NCBI GenBank assembly: GCA_035544955.1
Contig: DASZZN010000005.1
Location: forward strand, 107,322 to 171,321
Length of the DNA stretch: 64,000 nt
Source: Candidatus Dormiibacterota bacterium
GTDB taxonomy: Bacteria; Chloroflexota; Dormibacteria; CF-121
Direction: 5' to 3'
The notes beneath the pieces were generated by a model. That model was not told the origin of the DNA, did no database searches, and saw only the letters and a program-made list of their open reading frames with translations. The translations under genes were made by a program, and so were the position numbers. This document shows positions 56,368 to 63,597 of the stretch, one piece after another; position 1 is the stretch's first letter; each line of letters starts with the position of its first letter.

Positions 56368-57125
56368 CGGTTCACATCGATCGCTCTGATGCGGTCATGG
56401 TGGTCACGATCGACCGGCCCGATCGACGAAACGCGGTCGATGGCACAACCGCGCGCGAACTATCGGCCGCATTCCGGAGCTTTGACGCCGATCCCGCACT
56501 GCACGTGGCCGTCCTGACTGGGACGGGCGGCAACTTCTGCGCCGGCTTTGACCTGAAGGCCCTCGCCGACGGCAGCGGGCCCGAGGTGAGCGAAGGCGAT
56601 GGTCCCATGGGGGTGACGTATCTGCAACTCACCAAGCCGGTGATCGGGGCGATCGAGGGTTACTGCGTGGCCGGCGGGATGGAGCTCGCACTGTGGTGCG
56701 ACTTGAGGGTCGCGGGAGCCAATGCCGTCTTCGGAATCTTCAATCGCCGTTTCGGTGTGCCGCTGGTAGACGGCGGCACAGTCCGCCTGCCTCGCATTGC
56801 GGGCCAGGGCCTGGCGATGGACCTGATCCTTACCGGTCGCCCGATCAGCGCCGATGAAGCGCAGCGACACGGCCTGGTCAACCGGTTGGTCGAGCCCGGC
56901 CGGGCGCTGCCGGAGGCGGTAGCGCTGGCACAACGGATCGCCGCCTTTCCGCAGGCGGGGCTACGCCACGACCGGCTTTCGCTGCTCGAGCAATGGGGGC
57001 TTCCGCTCAAGCGGGCGCTGGAAAACGAACTGCGATGGGGACGCAAAACGATCGACAGCGGCGAGCCGCTGGCCGGCGCCCGTCGTTTTACCGACGGCGA
57101 GGGTCGGAGCGGCTCCGGCATCTGA
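56364..57125 (+). CDS. Enoyl-CoA hydratase/isomerase (crotonase) family protein
   Basis: 253 residues from GTG 56364, overlapping the previous stop (GTGA). The oxyanion-hole segments are LTGTGGNFCAGFDLKALADG and AIEGYCVAGGMELALWCDLR, followed by RFGVPLVDGGTVRLPRIAG. In the last segment one of the usual catalytic glutamates is replaced (VPLVDGG), so hydratase activity is uncertain; other crotonase reactions are possible. It appears co-transcribed with the sigma/anti-sigma pair. Confidence 0.87.
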   Translation: MTVHIDRSDAVMVVTIDRPDRRNAVDGTTARELSAAFRSFDADPALHVAVLTGTGGNFCAGFDLKALADGSGPEVSEGDGPMGVTYLQLTKPVIGAIEGYCVAGGMELALWCDLRVAGANAVFGIFNRRFGVPLVDGGTVRLPRIAGQGLAMDLILTGRPISADEAQRHGLVNRLVEPGRALPEAVALAQRIAAFPQAGLRHDRLSLLEQWGLPLKRALENELRWGRKTIDSGEPLAGARRFTDGEGRSGSGI

Positions 57126-57173
57126 GCCGACGCCGGCGGGAACCACTCCGCTTCCAGAGTGGTAATTGAGCTG

Positions 57174-57914
57174 ATGCCTCAACAGGGCTGGCGCTCTCGG
57201 CGCGTCGCCGTGGCCGTTGCTGTCGGCGCCGTCGTGGTCGGGGTATCCGTCCTGTTCATCGTCGTTGGCAACCGCAATCAGGAGGCCGCCGACGCCGCGC
57301 CTCTACCGCCGATCATGCCGACCGCCGCCGCGCCCTACGCGTCGTCCGAGCCACAATTCCACATTCCAGCCGCGGTCACCGCGTCCGACGACGCCAGGTC
57401 CAAGATTGTCCTTACACAGCCCGAGATTCACTGGGTTTTCGCCGACGGGCCGAACTTCCCGCCGCTGGTCAGCCCCTGCGGCGGCTACCTCACGAGCGAC
57501 AGCGCACGGGTGGGTGCCCACCAGCTTGCGCTCGTGTCGCCCACCCTTTGGAAGCTGAGTCGCATGGTTGTCTACCGCGACGTCAACGCTGCCCAGCAAG
57601 CGATGGCCGAACGCCGCAGCGCGGTCCAACAGTGTGCCCACCATGACGATGGAAACGGGGTCGCGACCGTCTGGATCTGGCAACCGCTACAGATCGGCGA
57701 CGAAGCCATGGCCATCGGCAGCCAGCGGTATCGCGGCTCGACAGCCCTACCCGGTCACCAGCGCGGAGTCGTGATGCGCCAGGGAAGGACGCTCGTGATG
57801 TTTGTCGATTACGGGCAGAGCCGCACCCCACTGACCTTTACCGAAATCGGAGGCTATGCGAGCGTGGCCAAGCCCTTTGCGACGACACTCGCCTCGGCGC
57901 CCTGGAACCAGTAG
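57174..57914 (+). CDS. Membrane-anchored protein with PknH-sensor-like domain
   Basis: 246 residues from ATG 57174; GTG 57159 is an alternative. One N-terminal membrane helix (VAVAVAVGAVVVGVSVLFIV) precedes an extracytoplasmic domain. Its pattern (HQLALVSPTLWKLSRMVVYR, AAQQAMAERRSAVQQC, GDEAMAIGSQRYRG, RQGRTLVMFVDYG) recalls the PknH-like extracellular sensor domain of actinobacterial surface proteins, with a possible disulfide between Cys in SPCGG and VQQC. A role in sensing or binding is only suggested. Confidence 0.6.
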   Translation: MPQQGWRSRRVAVAVAVGAVVVGVSVLFIVVGNRNQEAADAAPLPPIMPTAAAPYASSEPQFHIPAAVTASDDARSKIVLTQPEIHWVFADGPNFPPLVSPCGGYLTSDSARVGAHQLALVSPTLWKLSRMVVYRDVNAAQQAMAERRSAVQQCAHHDDGNGVATVWIWQPLQIGDEAMAIGSQRYRGSTALPGHQRGVVMRQGRTLVMFVDYGQSRTPLTFTEIGGYASVAKPFATTLASAPWNQ

Positions 57915-57989
57915 CCTCTCGTCATAGGTCCACTGCTCGTAATCGCCGCTCTGCTCGCCGGCCTCGCGGCCAGCGTTTGCCTGTCACTC

Positions 57990-58469
57990 ATGACAAGTGT
58001 TGTGGCCTATTGGGGCCCCCATGGGGGCAGCTATTTCCTCGGCGGAAACAGCGCCCTCCAACTTTCCTACGAGCTGGCACCAGCACTCGTGAGCGGCGGC
58101 TGGTGCATCCTCGCCCTGCACTCGAGAGGCTATCGGCACGCTGTGCTCCTAGGTGCAGCTGCCGGCCTTCTCGGCGCCGGTTTGATCTGTGTGTATTGGG
58201 CCGTTGCGATCCTTACCGGGCTCGATTTCGGTTTGGCGGCGGTCGGGGCTTTGCTGTGGGATCTCACGGCGCCCGTCCTCGCGCTGGTTCTGCCGCTCAA
58301 GGGGATCAGGGTCCCGGTCCGTAAACCCGCCGCCGGCCTCGGGTGGTACGGCGCCGCCGCCGTGATCCTGTTCTTGGCGATCGCGGTACCCACAATCAGG
58401 TTGGAGCAGTGCGGTCCTGCGCTCGGTTTACCAGAATCGCCGCGGCAGTTCGTCCTCTGCACGCCCTAG
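57990..58469 (+). CDS. Multi-pass membrane protein; true start probably upstream
   Basis: 159 residues from ATG 57990, with four hydrophobic segments (LAPALVSGGWCILALH, AVLLGAAAGLLGAGLICVYW, LLWDLTAPVLALVLPL, AAAVILFLAIAVPTI). The same frame continues upstream to the preceding gene's stop at 57912 and encodes a further strongly hydrophobic stretch (LLVIAALLAGLAASVCLSLM) with no ATG, GTG or TTG. ATA 57924, which lies 6 nt after TAGCCT, or CTG 57933 could start a five-helix protein. No family is recognised. Confidence 0.6.
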   Translation: MTSVVAYWGPHGGSYFLGGNSALQLSYELAPALVSGGWCILALHSRGYRHAVLLGAAAGLLGAGLICVYWAVAILTGLDFGLAAVGALLWDLTAPVLALVLPLKGIRVPVRKPAAGLGWYGAAAVILFLAIAVPTIRLEQCGPALGLPESPRQFVLCTP

Positions 58470-58472
58470 CGG

Positions 58473-59258
58473 CTACGGGCCCGGGAACCACTCCTTGAAG
58501 GCGGCGGCGAGCGCCTGGTCGCCGTGCACCTCGACGCCGTGCTCCTCTGGCTTGCCGCGACCCATCAGCACCCAGTAGAGGCCTTCGGCGGTTCCCCGCA
58601 TGGCGACGTCGGCCTTGGCATGGCCAGGTACCACCATCGCCTCGCCGCCCACGGCGCGCAGGATCCATTCACCCTCGCCGTCGGTGCGGTGGAGGTGGAA
58701 GCTCGCCGACTTGCCTTTGTGCGGCGACCGCGGATGGAGCCGCACCATCCTTGTGACAGCATCGCTCAGCGCCCGCTCGGAGAACCAGTCGGGGATCGGG
58801 ATCGACCGCCCGATCGCGGGCATCAGGTCATGGCCATGAATGATGTACTCATTCAGCCGCATGCCACGCAAAACGGTCATCGGGACCCGTCCGATCGGCA
58901 TAGTAACGATGGCCTCGGGCGCCGTCTGGACCGCCTCGGCGACGGCTGCGACCGTCTGCTCGGACTCCTTGTGGGCCATCACTTTCAGCTTCGCGGGCTC
59001 CCAGGTCGACGCGACCTCGAATCGTTTGTGACGATCGGCGAAGTCGACCGGCAGGTCCTGGCCGTCGCGCCCTTTCCCGGTCGCGTCCCACACGAGTCCG
59101 CGAATCAGCTGATCGCCGGTCACGACGTGGGCGACAACATTGGCGGCGGTCCATCCCTCGCACAGCGTAGGTTTGGTCCAACCACTCGTCGAGAGCGCAT
59201 CGACCTGCTGTAAATACCAGCTTCCGGCCTGAGCGAGCCTGCTCGGCTGTGCTTCCAC
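58473..59258 (-). CDS. Maleylpyruvate-isomerase-family (MDMPI) protein
   Basis: 261 residues from GTG 59258, which lies 7 nt after a TAAGGT hexamer; the longer open frame overlaps the divergent gene. The N-terminal helical domain resembles DinB/MDMPI (PTLCEGWTAANVVAHVVTGD, MRLNEYIIHGHDLMPAIGR) with histidines that may bind a metal. The C-terminal part (HLHRTDGEGEWILRAVGGEA, KADVAMRGTAEGLYWVLMGR) is the associated SCP2-like domain. The family includes mycothiol-dependent enzymes; the substrate is not known. Confidence 0.85.
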   Translation of the reverse strand: MEAQPSRLAQAGSWYLQQVDALSTSGWTKPTLCEGWTAANVVAHVVTGDQLIRGLVWDATGKGRDGQDLPVDFADRHKRFEVASTWEPAKLKVMAHKESEQTVAAVAEAVQTAPEAIVTMPIGRVPMTVLRGMRLNEYIIHGHDLMPAIGRSIPIPDWFSERALSDAVTRMVRLHPRSPHKGKSASFHLHRTDGEGEWILRAVGGEAMVVPGHAKADVAMRGTAEGLYWVLMGRGKPEEHGVEVHGDQALAAAFKEWFPGP

Positions 59259-59264
59259 TTCAAT

Positions 59265-59271
59265 TACCTTA
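59265..59271. promoter_or_regulatory. Overlapping divergent -10 elements (MDMPI / Kelch lipoprotein)
   Basis: TACCTT (59265-59270) is 6 nt before GTG 59277 on the + strand. TAAGGT (complement of 59266-59271) is 7 nt before GTG 59258 on the - strand. The two hexamers share five base pairs and neither gene has a Shine-Dalgarno site. Confidence 0.5.
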
Positions 59272-59276
59272 CGCCT

Positions 59277-60296
59277 GTGAAAGCGAACACCCGCCGGTGG
59301 CGTGTCATCATTCTGGTCCTGGCCGCGATGGCCGCCGGATGTGGACCCTCCCGATCGGCGGCGCCTTCCGCGGCGACCAATTCGCCCAAGGCGTATGCGA
59401 CACCGCCGGGCCGGTCGGGTCCGGCCATGGCGTACGACACGCGTACCCACGAACTCGTGATGTTCGGCGGATTCGCACAGTCCGGGTTCCTCAACGACAC
59501 CTGGGCCTGGGACGGCAAAGGCTGGACGGCACGTAAAGCCCAGCTTGACCCACCCATCAAGAATCCGTCCATGATCTACGACCCGGCGAACAATGAGCTG
59601 CTGTTGGTTGGTTCCGATGTCAGCCTCCAACAGCAGAATTCTCTGTGGGGGTGGAAGGACGGTGGGTCGGGCTGGGTCCAGCAAACCGTTTGGATCACGC
59701 CGAGCTGTGGCAAGAGTTGCGCGCCGTCGACGGCCCTGCCTTTCGCTGCCGGCACCATGACGTACGACAGCGCCCGAGGCAGGACCCTGATGCTCGCCTA
59801 CGCGGCGACCGGCCCCGGCAATGAGACGTGGACCTGGGACGGAGCTAGGTGGATCCAAATACCGACAGCCCATCGGCCGAGTCTGGTGTCATGCTGCCTC
59901 ACGACCGACCGCGCGACCGGCCATCTTCTCGCGCTCGGCTATTCCGGCAACTACGGGGGGATCAATCGCCTCTGGATCTTCGACGGCACCGATTGGGCCC
60001 TGACGTCGACGTCGGTGCCGAATGGCGATGCCATGATGATTGATGATCCAGCGACCAACAGCCCACTACTGGTCCGGTCCACCGACGCCGCCGGCAATCC
60101 GTCGCCGGAAACCTGGTCCTGGAACGGGAATGCCTGGCAGCGGCTCGATGTGACGTCGCCTGCTTTCCCGAACGGTTCCGGGCTCGGCTACGATGCCGCG
60201 GACAAACAGGTCATGGTGTTTGGTGGCCAGGCGGCCAGTCAGTTTGCTAGCGACACCTGGATCTGGAACGGCCGCTCCTGGCACAAGCAGCCTTAA
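59277..60296 (+). CDS. Kelch-repeat lipoprotein
   Basis: 339 residues from GTG 59277. The lipoprotein signal RVIILVLAAMAAGC puts the lipid-anchored cysteine at residue 22. The mature protein is a Kelch-like beta-propeller: HELVMFGGFAQSGFLNDTWA, NELLLVGSD, GRTLMLAYAATGPGNETW and KQVMVFGGQAASQFASDTWI. Such propellers mediate binding at the cell surface; no ligand is evident. Its 3' end overlaps the end of the convergent LigD gene by 4 nt. Confidence 0.83.
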   Translation: MKANTRRWRVIILVLAAMAAGCGPSRSAAPSAATNSPKAYATPPGRSGPAMAYDTRTHELVMFGGFAQSGFLNDTWAWDGKGWTARKAQLDPPIKNPSMIYDPANNELLLVGSDVSLQQQNSLWGWKDGGSGWVQQTVWITPSCGKSCAPSTALPFAAGTMTYDSARGRTLMLAYAATGPGNETWTWDGARWIQIPTAHRPSLVSCCLTTDRATGHLLALGYSGNYGGINRLWIFDGTDWALTSTSVPNGDAMMIDDPATNSPLLVRSTDAAGNPSPETWSWNGNAWQRLDVTSPAFPNGSGLGYDAADKQVMVFGGQAASQFASDTWIWNGRSWHKQP

Positions 60297-61249
60297 GATC
60301 CCTTTCGACTCACGCCTTTGCGGCGGCCCGATCGGTCTGGAACCTCTGATTCCTTCAGGCGCGGTAGCGGCTTCTGCGAGCGGTCCATGGACTTCCAGGG
60401 ATCGTCGCGCCCTTTGAGCCATTGCGCAACGGTCCGGATTCCGACGCCATCGGGACGGAGTCCGTCGCTCTCGACATCGGACCAGGGAACCGGCACAGCG
60501 ATCGGTGCTCCACCGCGCGCGCGGACGGCGTAAGGCGCTACCGCCGTTTGTGCGTAGGCGTTGCGGTTGACGTCGAGAAAGAGGCGTCCTTCGCGCTTCT
60601 GTTTGGTGAACTCCGTGGTCAGATGGTCGGGATCACTCGCCGCCAACAGTTGCGCGACGCCATCCGCAAAGAGGTGGACCTCCTCAAACGTGGGACCAAC
60701 GATGATCGGCGCGACCACGTGGAGGCCCCGCGAGCCCGTGGTCTTGACGAATGGGACGAGCTTCATCTCCTCGAGCATCGCCTTTAGCGTGAGGGCCGTC
60801 CTACGAACGAGCCCGAAGTCCCCATCGGCTGGATCGAGGTCGAACATCACCTGGTCGGGCTGGTTGGGCGCCTGGATGCACGAGAGCCAGACGTGCACCG
60901 TCACCACGTTGTACTGGGCCAGGTAGACGAGAGCCGCCGCGTTGTCGATCACGGCGTGCGTGATGGTGCCACCCCTTTGGAGATCCAGCGTCGCCCGCTT
61001 GATCCACGCCGGAAACGAGTCAGGCACGCGCTTCTGCTGAATGGGGTTGTACTGAATCCCGCCAGGGAATCGATTCATGTGCAGCGGACGATCCCGGACG
61101 TGAGGAATCATGCGCGGCGCAATCGACTCGTAGTACTCGGCCAGCTCGCCCTTGGTGATGCCGTCGGCAGGGAAGAGGACCTTATCGGGGTGGGTGATCG
61201 TGATCGCGTGCCCGTCAACGAGCGGAATAGTTGATCTCTCCCTCAACAT
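60293..61249 (-). CDS. LigD-type polymerase/primase domain protein (NHEJ)
   Basis: 318 residues from ATG 61249. It corresponds to the polymerase domain of LigD: THPDKVLFPADGITKGELAE near the start, RPLHMNRFPGG, IDNAAALVYLAQYNVVTVHV, the catalytic aspartates in VMFDLDPADGDF, and GLHVVAPI. Such stand-alone domains fill ends in Ku-dependent non-homologous end joining. No ligase or Ku gene is in the window. The start sits at the edge of a dispersed repeat whose GGGGGAGG abuts the ATG, so nearby downstream codons may be used instead. It overlaps the 3' end of the upstream selenoprotein candidate by 35 nt. Confidence 0.85.
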   Translation of the reverse strand: MLRERSTIPLVDGHAITITHPDKVLFPADGITKGELAEYYESIAPRMIPHVRDRPLHMNRFPGGIQYNPIQQKRVPDSFPAWIKRATLDLQRGGTITHAVIDNAAALVYLAQYNVVTVHVWLSCIQAPNQPDQVMFDLDPADGDFGLVRRTALTLKAMLEEMKLVPFVKTTGSRGLHVVAPIIVGPTFEEVHLFADGVAQLLAASDPDHLTTEFTKQKREGRLFLDVNRNAYAQTAVAPYAVRARGGAPIAVPVPWSDVESDGLRPDGVGIRTVAQWLKGRDDPWKSMDRSQKPLPRLKESEVPDRSGRRKGVSRKGS

Positions 61250-61970
61250 CCTCCCCCGTTTGCGGGGGAGGGTCGGGGTGGGGGCTTGCAACCCCGGCAC
61301 CCTCGAGGACGGCGGCGACGAAATCCGGCTCGGGTAGAGCCCCAACGAAGGAAGCCTTCCGATTGATCACGGTGTGCGGCACGCCCCGAACACGGAACTG
61401 GTTCGACAGGTAGGGGAATTCGTTCGCTTCGACGCAGACTGCTTTGATCTGTGGCGAGGCCAGCGCCAGCCGGTTGGCCAGGCTCACGGCCCGGGGACAA
61501 TAGGGTCAAGTCGGCGTGGCAAAGACCATCACCTCGGTAGGCTCGGTCAGCTTGGCAAGCGCGGCCACGCTCTCCTCGCTCAGGCCGTGCTCGGCCCGCG
61601 AGACCCGCTCGATGGCATCGATCAGGGCCGGGAACTCGGTGCCCGTCGCAAGTCCCTGGAAACGAATGCGTCCGCTCGCGGAGTCGGAGGCAACCGCGAT
61701 GGTCGGAACGTCCACGACTTCATCGACGAATGCACGGTCCTCATCCCGAGCGACGTCGACCACCTCCATCGTGATCTTTTCCGGGGCGGCGTCACGCAAT
61801 AGCTCCGCCATCTGACGGGCGTCCTCGCAGGTGGCGCAGCCGACGCCGGCCGGGAGGATGAGCCGCGACGAGCCGGGGCGAGTGTAGACCGTCAAATGGA
61901 CCGGGCCGGTGAGCACGGACTCGAACCGATCCTTGAGCTGCTGGCGAACCTGGTCGGGGATGACTGCCAT
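61215..61970 (-). CDS. Selenocysteine-containing protein disulfide oxidoreductase (UPYC), putative
   Basis: Read through an in-frame TGA (61506-61508), the gene encodes 251 residues from ATG 61970. The first thioredoxin-like unit has GVGCATCEDA (C45, C48) and the cis-Pro motif DVPTIAV. The second reads VMVFATPT-U-PYCPRAVSLA, with Sec155 taking the place of the first Cys of CPYC, C158 retained, and cis-Pro motif GVPHTVI. Archaeal-type PDO proteins have TPTCPYCPLAV at this place, so the UGA falls exactly on the catalytic cysteine and similarity continues past it. A SECIS-like hairpin follows. The tail (SPHPDPPPQTGED) derives from the dispersed repeat. A stop-codon mutation is the alternative, but position and hairpin favour selenocysteine. 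TATGAA lies 6 nt before the start. Confidence 0.78.
61250..61287 (+). repeat. GC-rich REP-like repeat overlapping two genes
   Basis: CTCCCCCGTTTGCGGGGGAG followed by GGTCGGGGTGGGGGCTT. On the minus strand it encodes the last part of the selenoprotein candidate and places GGGGGAGG directly before the LigD start. Confidence 0.7.
61470..61494 (-). promoter_or_regulatory. Candidate bacterial SECIS element
   Basis: In the minus-strand RNA, nucleotides 12-36 after the UGA form an outer CCGG/CCGG stem and an inner GCC/GGC stem with a 3-nt bulge, closing an 8-nt loop that begins GU 19 nt downstream of the UGA. This fits the published bacterial SECIS layout: upper stem-loop 16-37 nt after UGA with a G among the first two loop bases. 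The bulge makes the stem imperfect. Confidence 0.6.
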
Positions 61971-62053
61971 GTGAAATTCATACCAGACATCGAGGTGTTG
62001 CTTCTCGATCGAATGGGCGCAATCAGAAAGCCGAACCTGCTCTGGTCTCGATA

Positions 62054-62442
62054 CTAGATTGGCGAGATAGCCAGGTAAACGGGAATGCCTCGCGGTTTGC
62101 GCTGAAGTCGCGCGACCAATCCCAATCCGCCGAACCACGCACGATAGACAATGACGTACTTGCGCCGCAAGGCCTGCTCGGCCTGCTTTCGTTCGTCCCG
62201 ATCCTCCACCAGGCGTGCTTGCGCAGTGACCGTCCCCCCCCGTGTGTTTTTCCGAGCCCGCTTGATGCCATCAGCAGCACACGCGGCGTGTGTCGGATCC
62301 GCCTGACCTTGCCGCTCTCCGGATCCGTGCGGACATAGTGAGTGCCGTCCACTGTGGCAAACCAGACGGTGGTTGTGACCGGGTTTCCGCTTCGTCGGTA
62401 GGTCGTCAGGCCAAGGTACTGCGCCTTCTCGAGTGCGTTCAC
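62054..62442 (-). pseudogene. PPOX-class F420-dependent enzyme with a poly-G frameshift
   Basis: The N-terminal part (NALEKAQYLGLTTYRRSGNP, GKVRRIRHTPRVLLMASSGL) from GTG 62442 and the C-terminal part (TVTAQARLVEDRDERKQ, ALRRKYVIVYRAWFGGLGLV) belong to one F420-dependent PPOX family protein of the Rv2061 type. They are in different frames that meet at a run of eight G (complement of 62232-62239). Nine G would restore one open frame of about 130 residues. The change may be real decay, a slippery contingency tract, or a sequencing error. Confidence 0.75.
62232..62239 (-). repeat. Homopolymeric G8 tract at the frameshift
   Basis: Eight consecutive C on the + strand (G on the coding strand) mark the exact point where the PPOX reading frame changes. 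Tracts of this length are prone to replication slippage and to sequencing error. Confidence 0.8.
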
Positions 62443-62475
62443 ATCCACTCTCGACAGTTTGCGCCGGACCGCCAA

Positions 62476-62622
62476 TTGGTCGCTCCCGATGGACTGACCC
62501 CGGCGGCACTGTCCGTCATTGTCGCCGCGACCTCGGTGGTCGGCCTTGTGCTCTTATTCTGGCGCCAGGATCTCACCAGCATGCCGGCCCGTGCGATGAG
62601 CGTGGTAGGAGGGAAATCATGA
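62476..62622 (+). CDS. Possible 48-residue single-helix membrane peptide
   Basis: From TTG 62476 the frame encodes one hydrophobic helix (ALSVIVAATSVVGLVLLFWR) and a short tail, and its stop overlaps the next gene's start as ATGA. There is no Shine-Dalgarno site and no recognised family. It may be a real small membrane protein coupled to the epimerase gene, or chance. Confidence 0.3.
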   Translation: MVAPDGLTPAALSVIVAATSVVGLVLLFWRQDLTSMPARAMSVVGGKS

Positions 62623-63572
62623 CTAACAGTCAGGAGCCGTGGTACGTCATTTTTGGGACAGGACCGTTAGGACTTGCCGTCATGCGACGGCTGGTATCGA
62701 CGGGGAAGCGAGTCAGGATCGCCAATCGAAGCGGCCAGGCTGAGGTACCCGAAGGGGTGGAGGTGATCGCCGCCAACGCCGCGGACCCGGTCAATGCTCG
62801 CCGGGTGTGTGAGGCTGCGGCCGTCGTGTTCCATTGCGCCAGCGGAGCCTATGGCCAATGGCCGCAGACGCTGCCGGCAATCATGAATGGGATCATCGAG
62901 GGAGCCGCCGCGGCCGAGGCCAAGCTGGTCTACGGGGACAACCTATATATGTACGGACCGGTGTCAGGCCCCATGACCGAAGACCTCCCGAACCGACCGG
63001 TTGGTCCAACCACGGGTGTCCGAGCTCAAGTGGCCAACACCCTCATGGACGCCCACACAAGCGGCAAGGTGCGTGCCACCATCGGCCGGGCTTCCGACTT
63101 CTATGGGCCGCACGTCCACCAATCCAAGGTCGGCGACGGCATCTTCGCCAGGGCGTTGTCAGGCAGGCCCGCCCAGGTGCTCGGCGATCCCGACGCTCCA
63201 CACACCTACACCTTCATCGACGATTTCGCCGGCGGGCTCGTGACGCTCGCCGAACGTGACGAGGCCCTCGGCCAGGTCTGGCATATCCCCAGCGCCGAGA
63301 CCATTAGCACGCGACAGTTCATTGAAATGGTCTTCCGGGAGGTTGGGACTCCCACGAGATTGCAGGCGCCGCCAAAGGTCGCGATCACCTTGCTGGCCGT
63401 CTTCAGCCCATTCATGCGGGCGGCCAAGGAGACGCTCTACCAGTCTGAACGCCCGTTCGTGCTGGACCACAGCAAGTACGCCCGAACTTTTGGCAGCAGC
63501 CCAACGCCCCACGGCCAGGCGATCGGCGAGACGCTCAAGTGGTTTCGGCAACATTCGCCTGCCGAACGCTGA
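62619..63572 (+). CDS. NAD(P)-dependent extended SDR / epimerase-like protein
   Basis: 317 residues from ATG 62619, with AGGAGGG 5 nt upstream. The cofactor-binding motif is VIFGTGPLGLAVMRRL, followed by VVFHCASGAYGQWP, KLVYGDNLYMYG with the family tyrosine, and YTFIDDFAGGLVTLAERD. It resembles nucleoside-sugar epimerases and dehydratases. The Ser-Tyr-Lys triad is not obvious in canonical form (YxxxN seen), so its reaction is not assigned. Confidence 0.83.
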   Translation: MTNSQEPWYVIFGTGPLGLAVMRRLVSTGKRVRIANRSGQAEVPEGVEVIAANAADPVNARRVCEAAAVVFHCASGAYGQWPQTLPAIMNGIIEGAAAAEAKLVYGDNLYMYGPVSGPMTEDLPNRPVGPTTGVRAQVANTLMDAHTSGKVRATIGRASDFYGPHVHQSKVGDGIFARALSGRPAQVLGDPDAPHTYTFIDDFAGGLVTLAERDEALGQVWHIPSAETISTRQFIEMVFREVGTPTRLQAPPKVAITLLAVFSPFMRAAKETLYQSERPFVLDHSKYARTFGSSPTPHGQAIGETLKWFRQHSPAER

Positions 63573-63597
63573 TGTCGGCCTGTGGTAGAACCTGCGC

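Noticed and set aside
58473..59873. 466-codon version of the MDMPI gene starting far upstream
   Set aside because: The extra 200 residues overlap the Kelch lipoprotein gene in antisense and are low-complexity; GTG 59258 with its -10-like hexamer explains the start.
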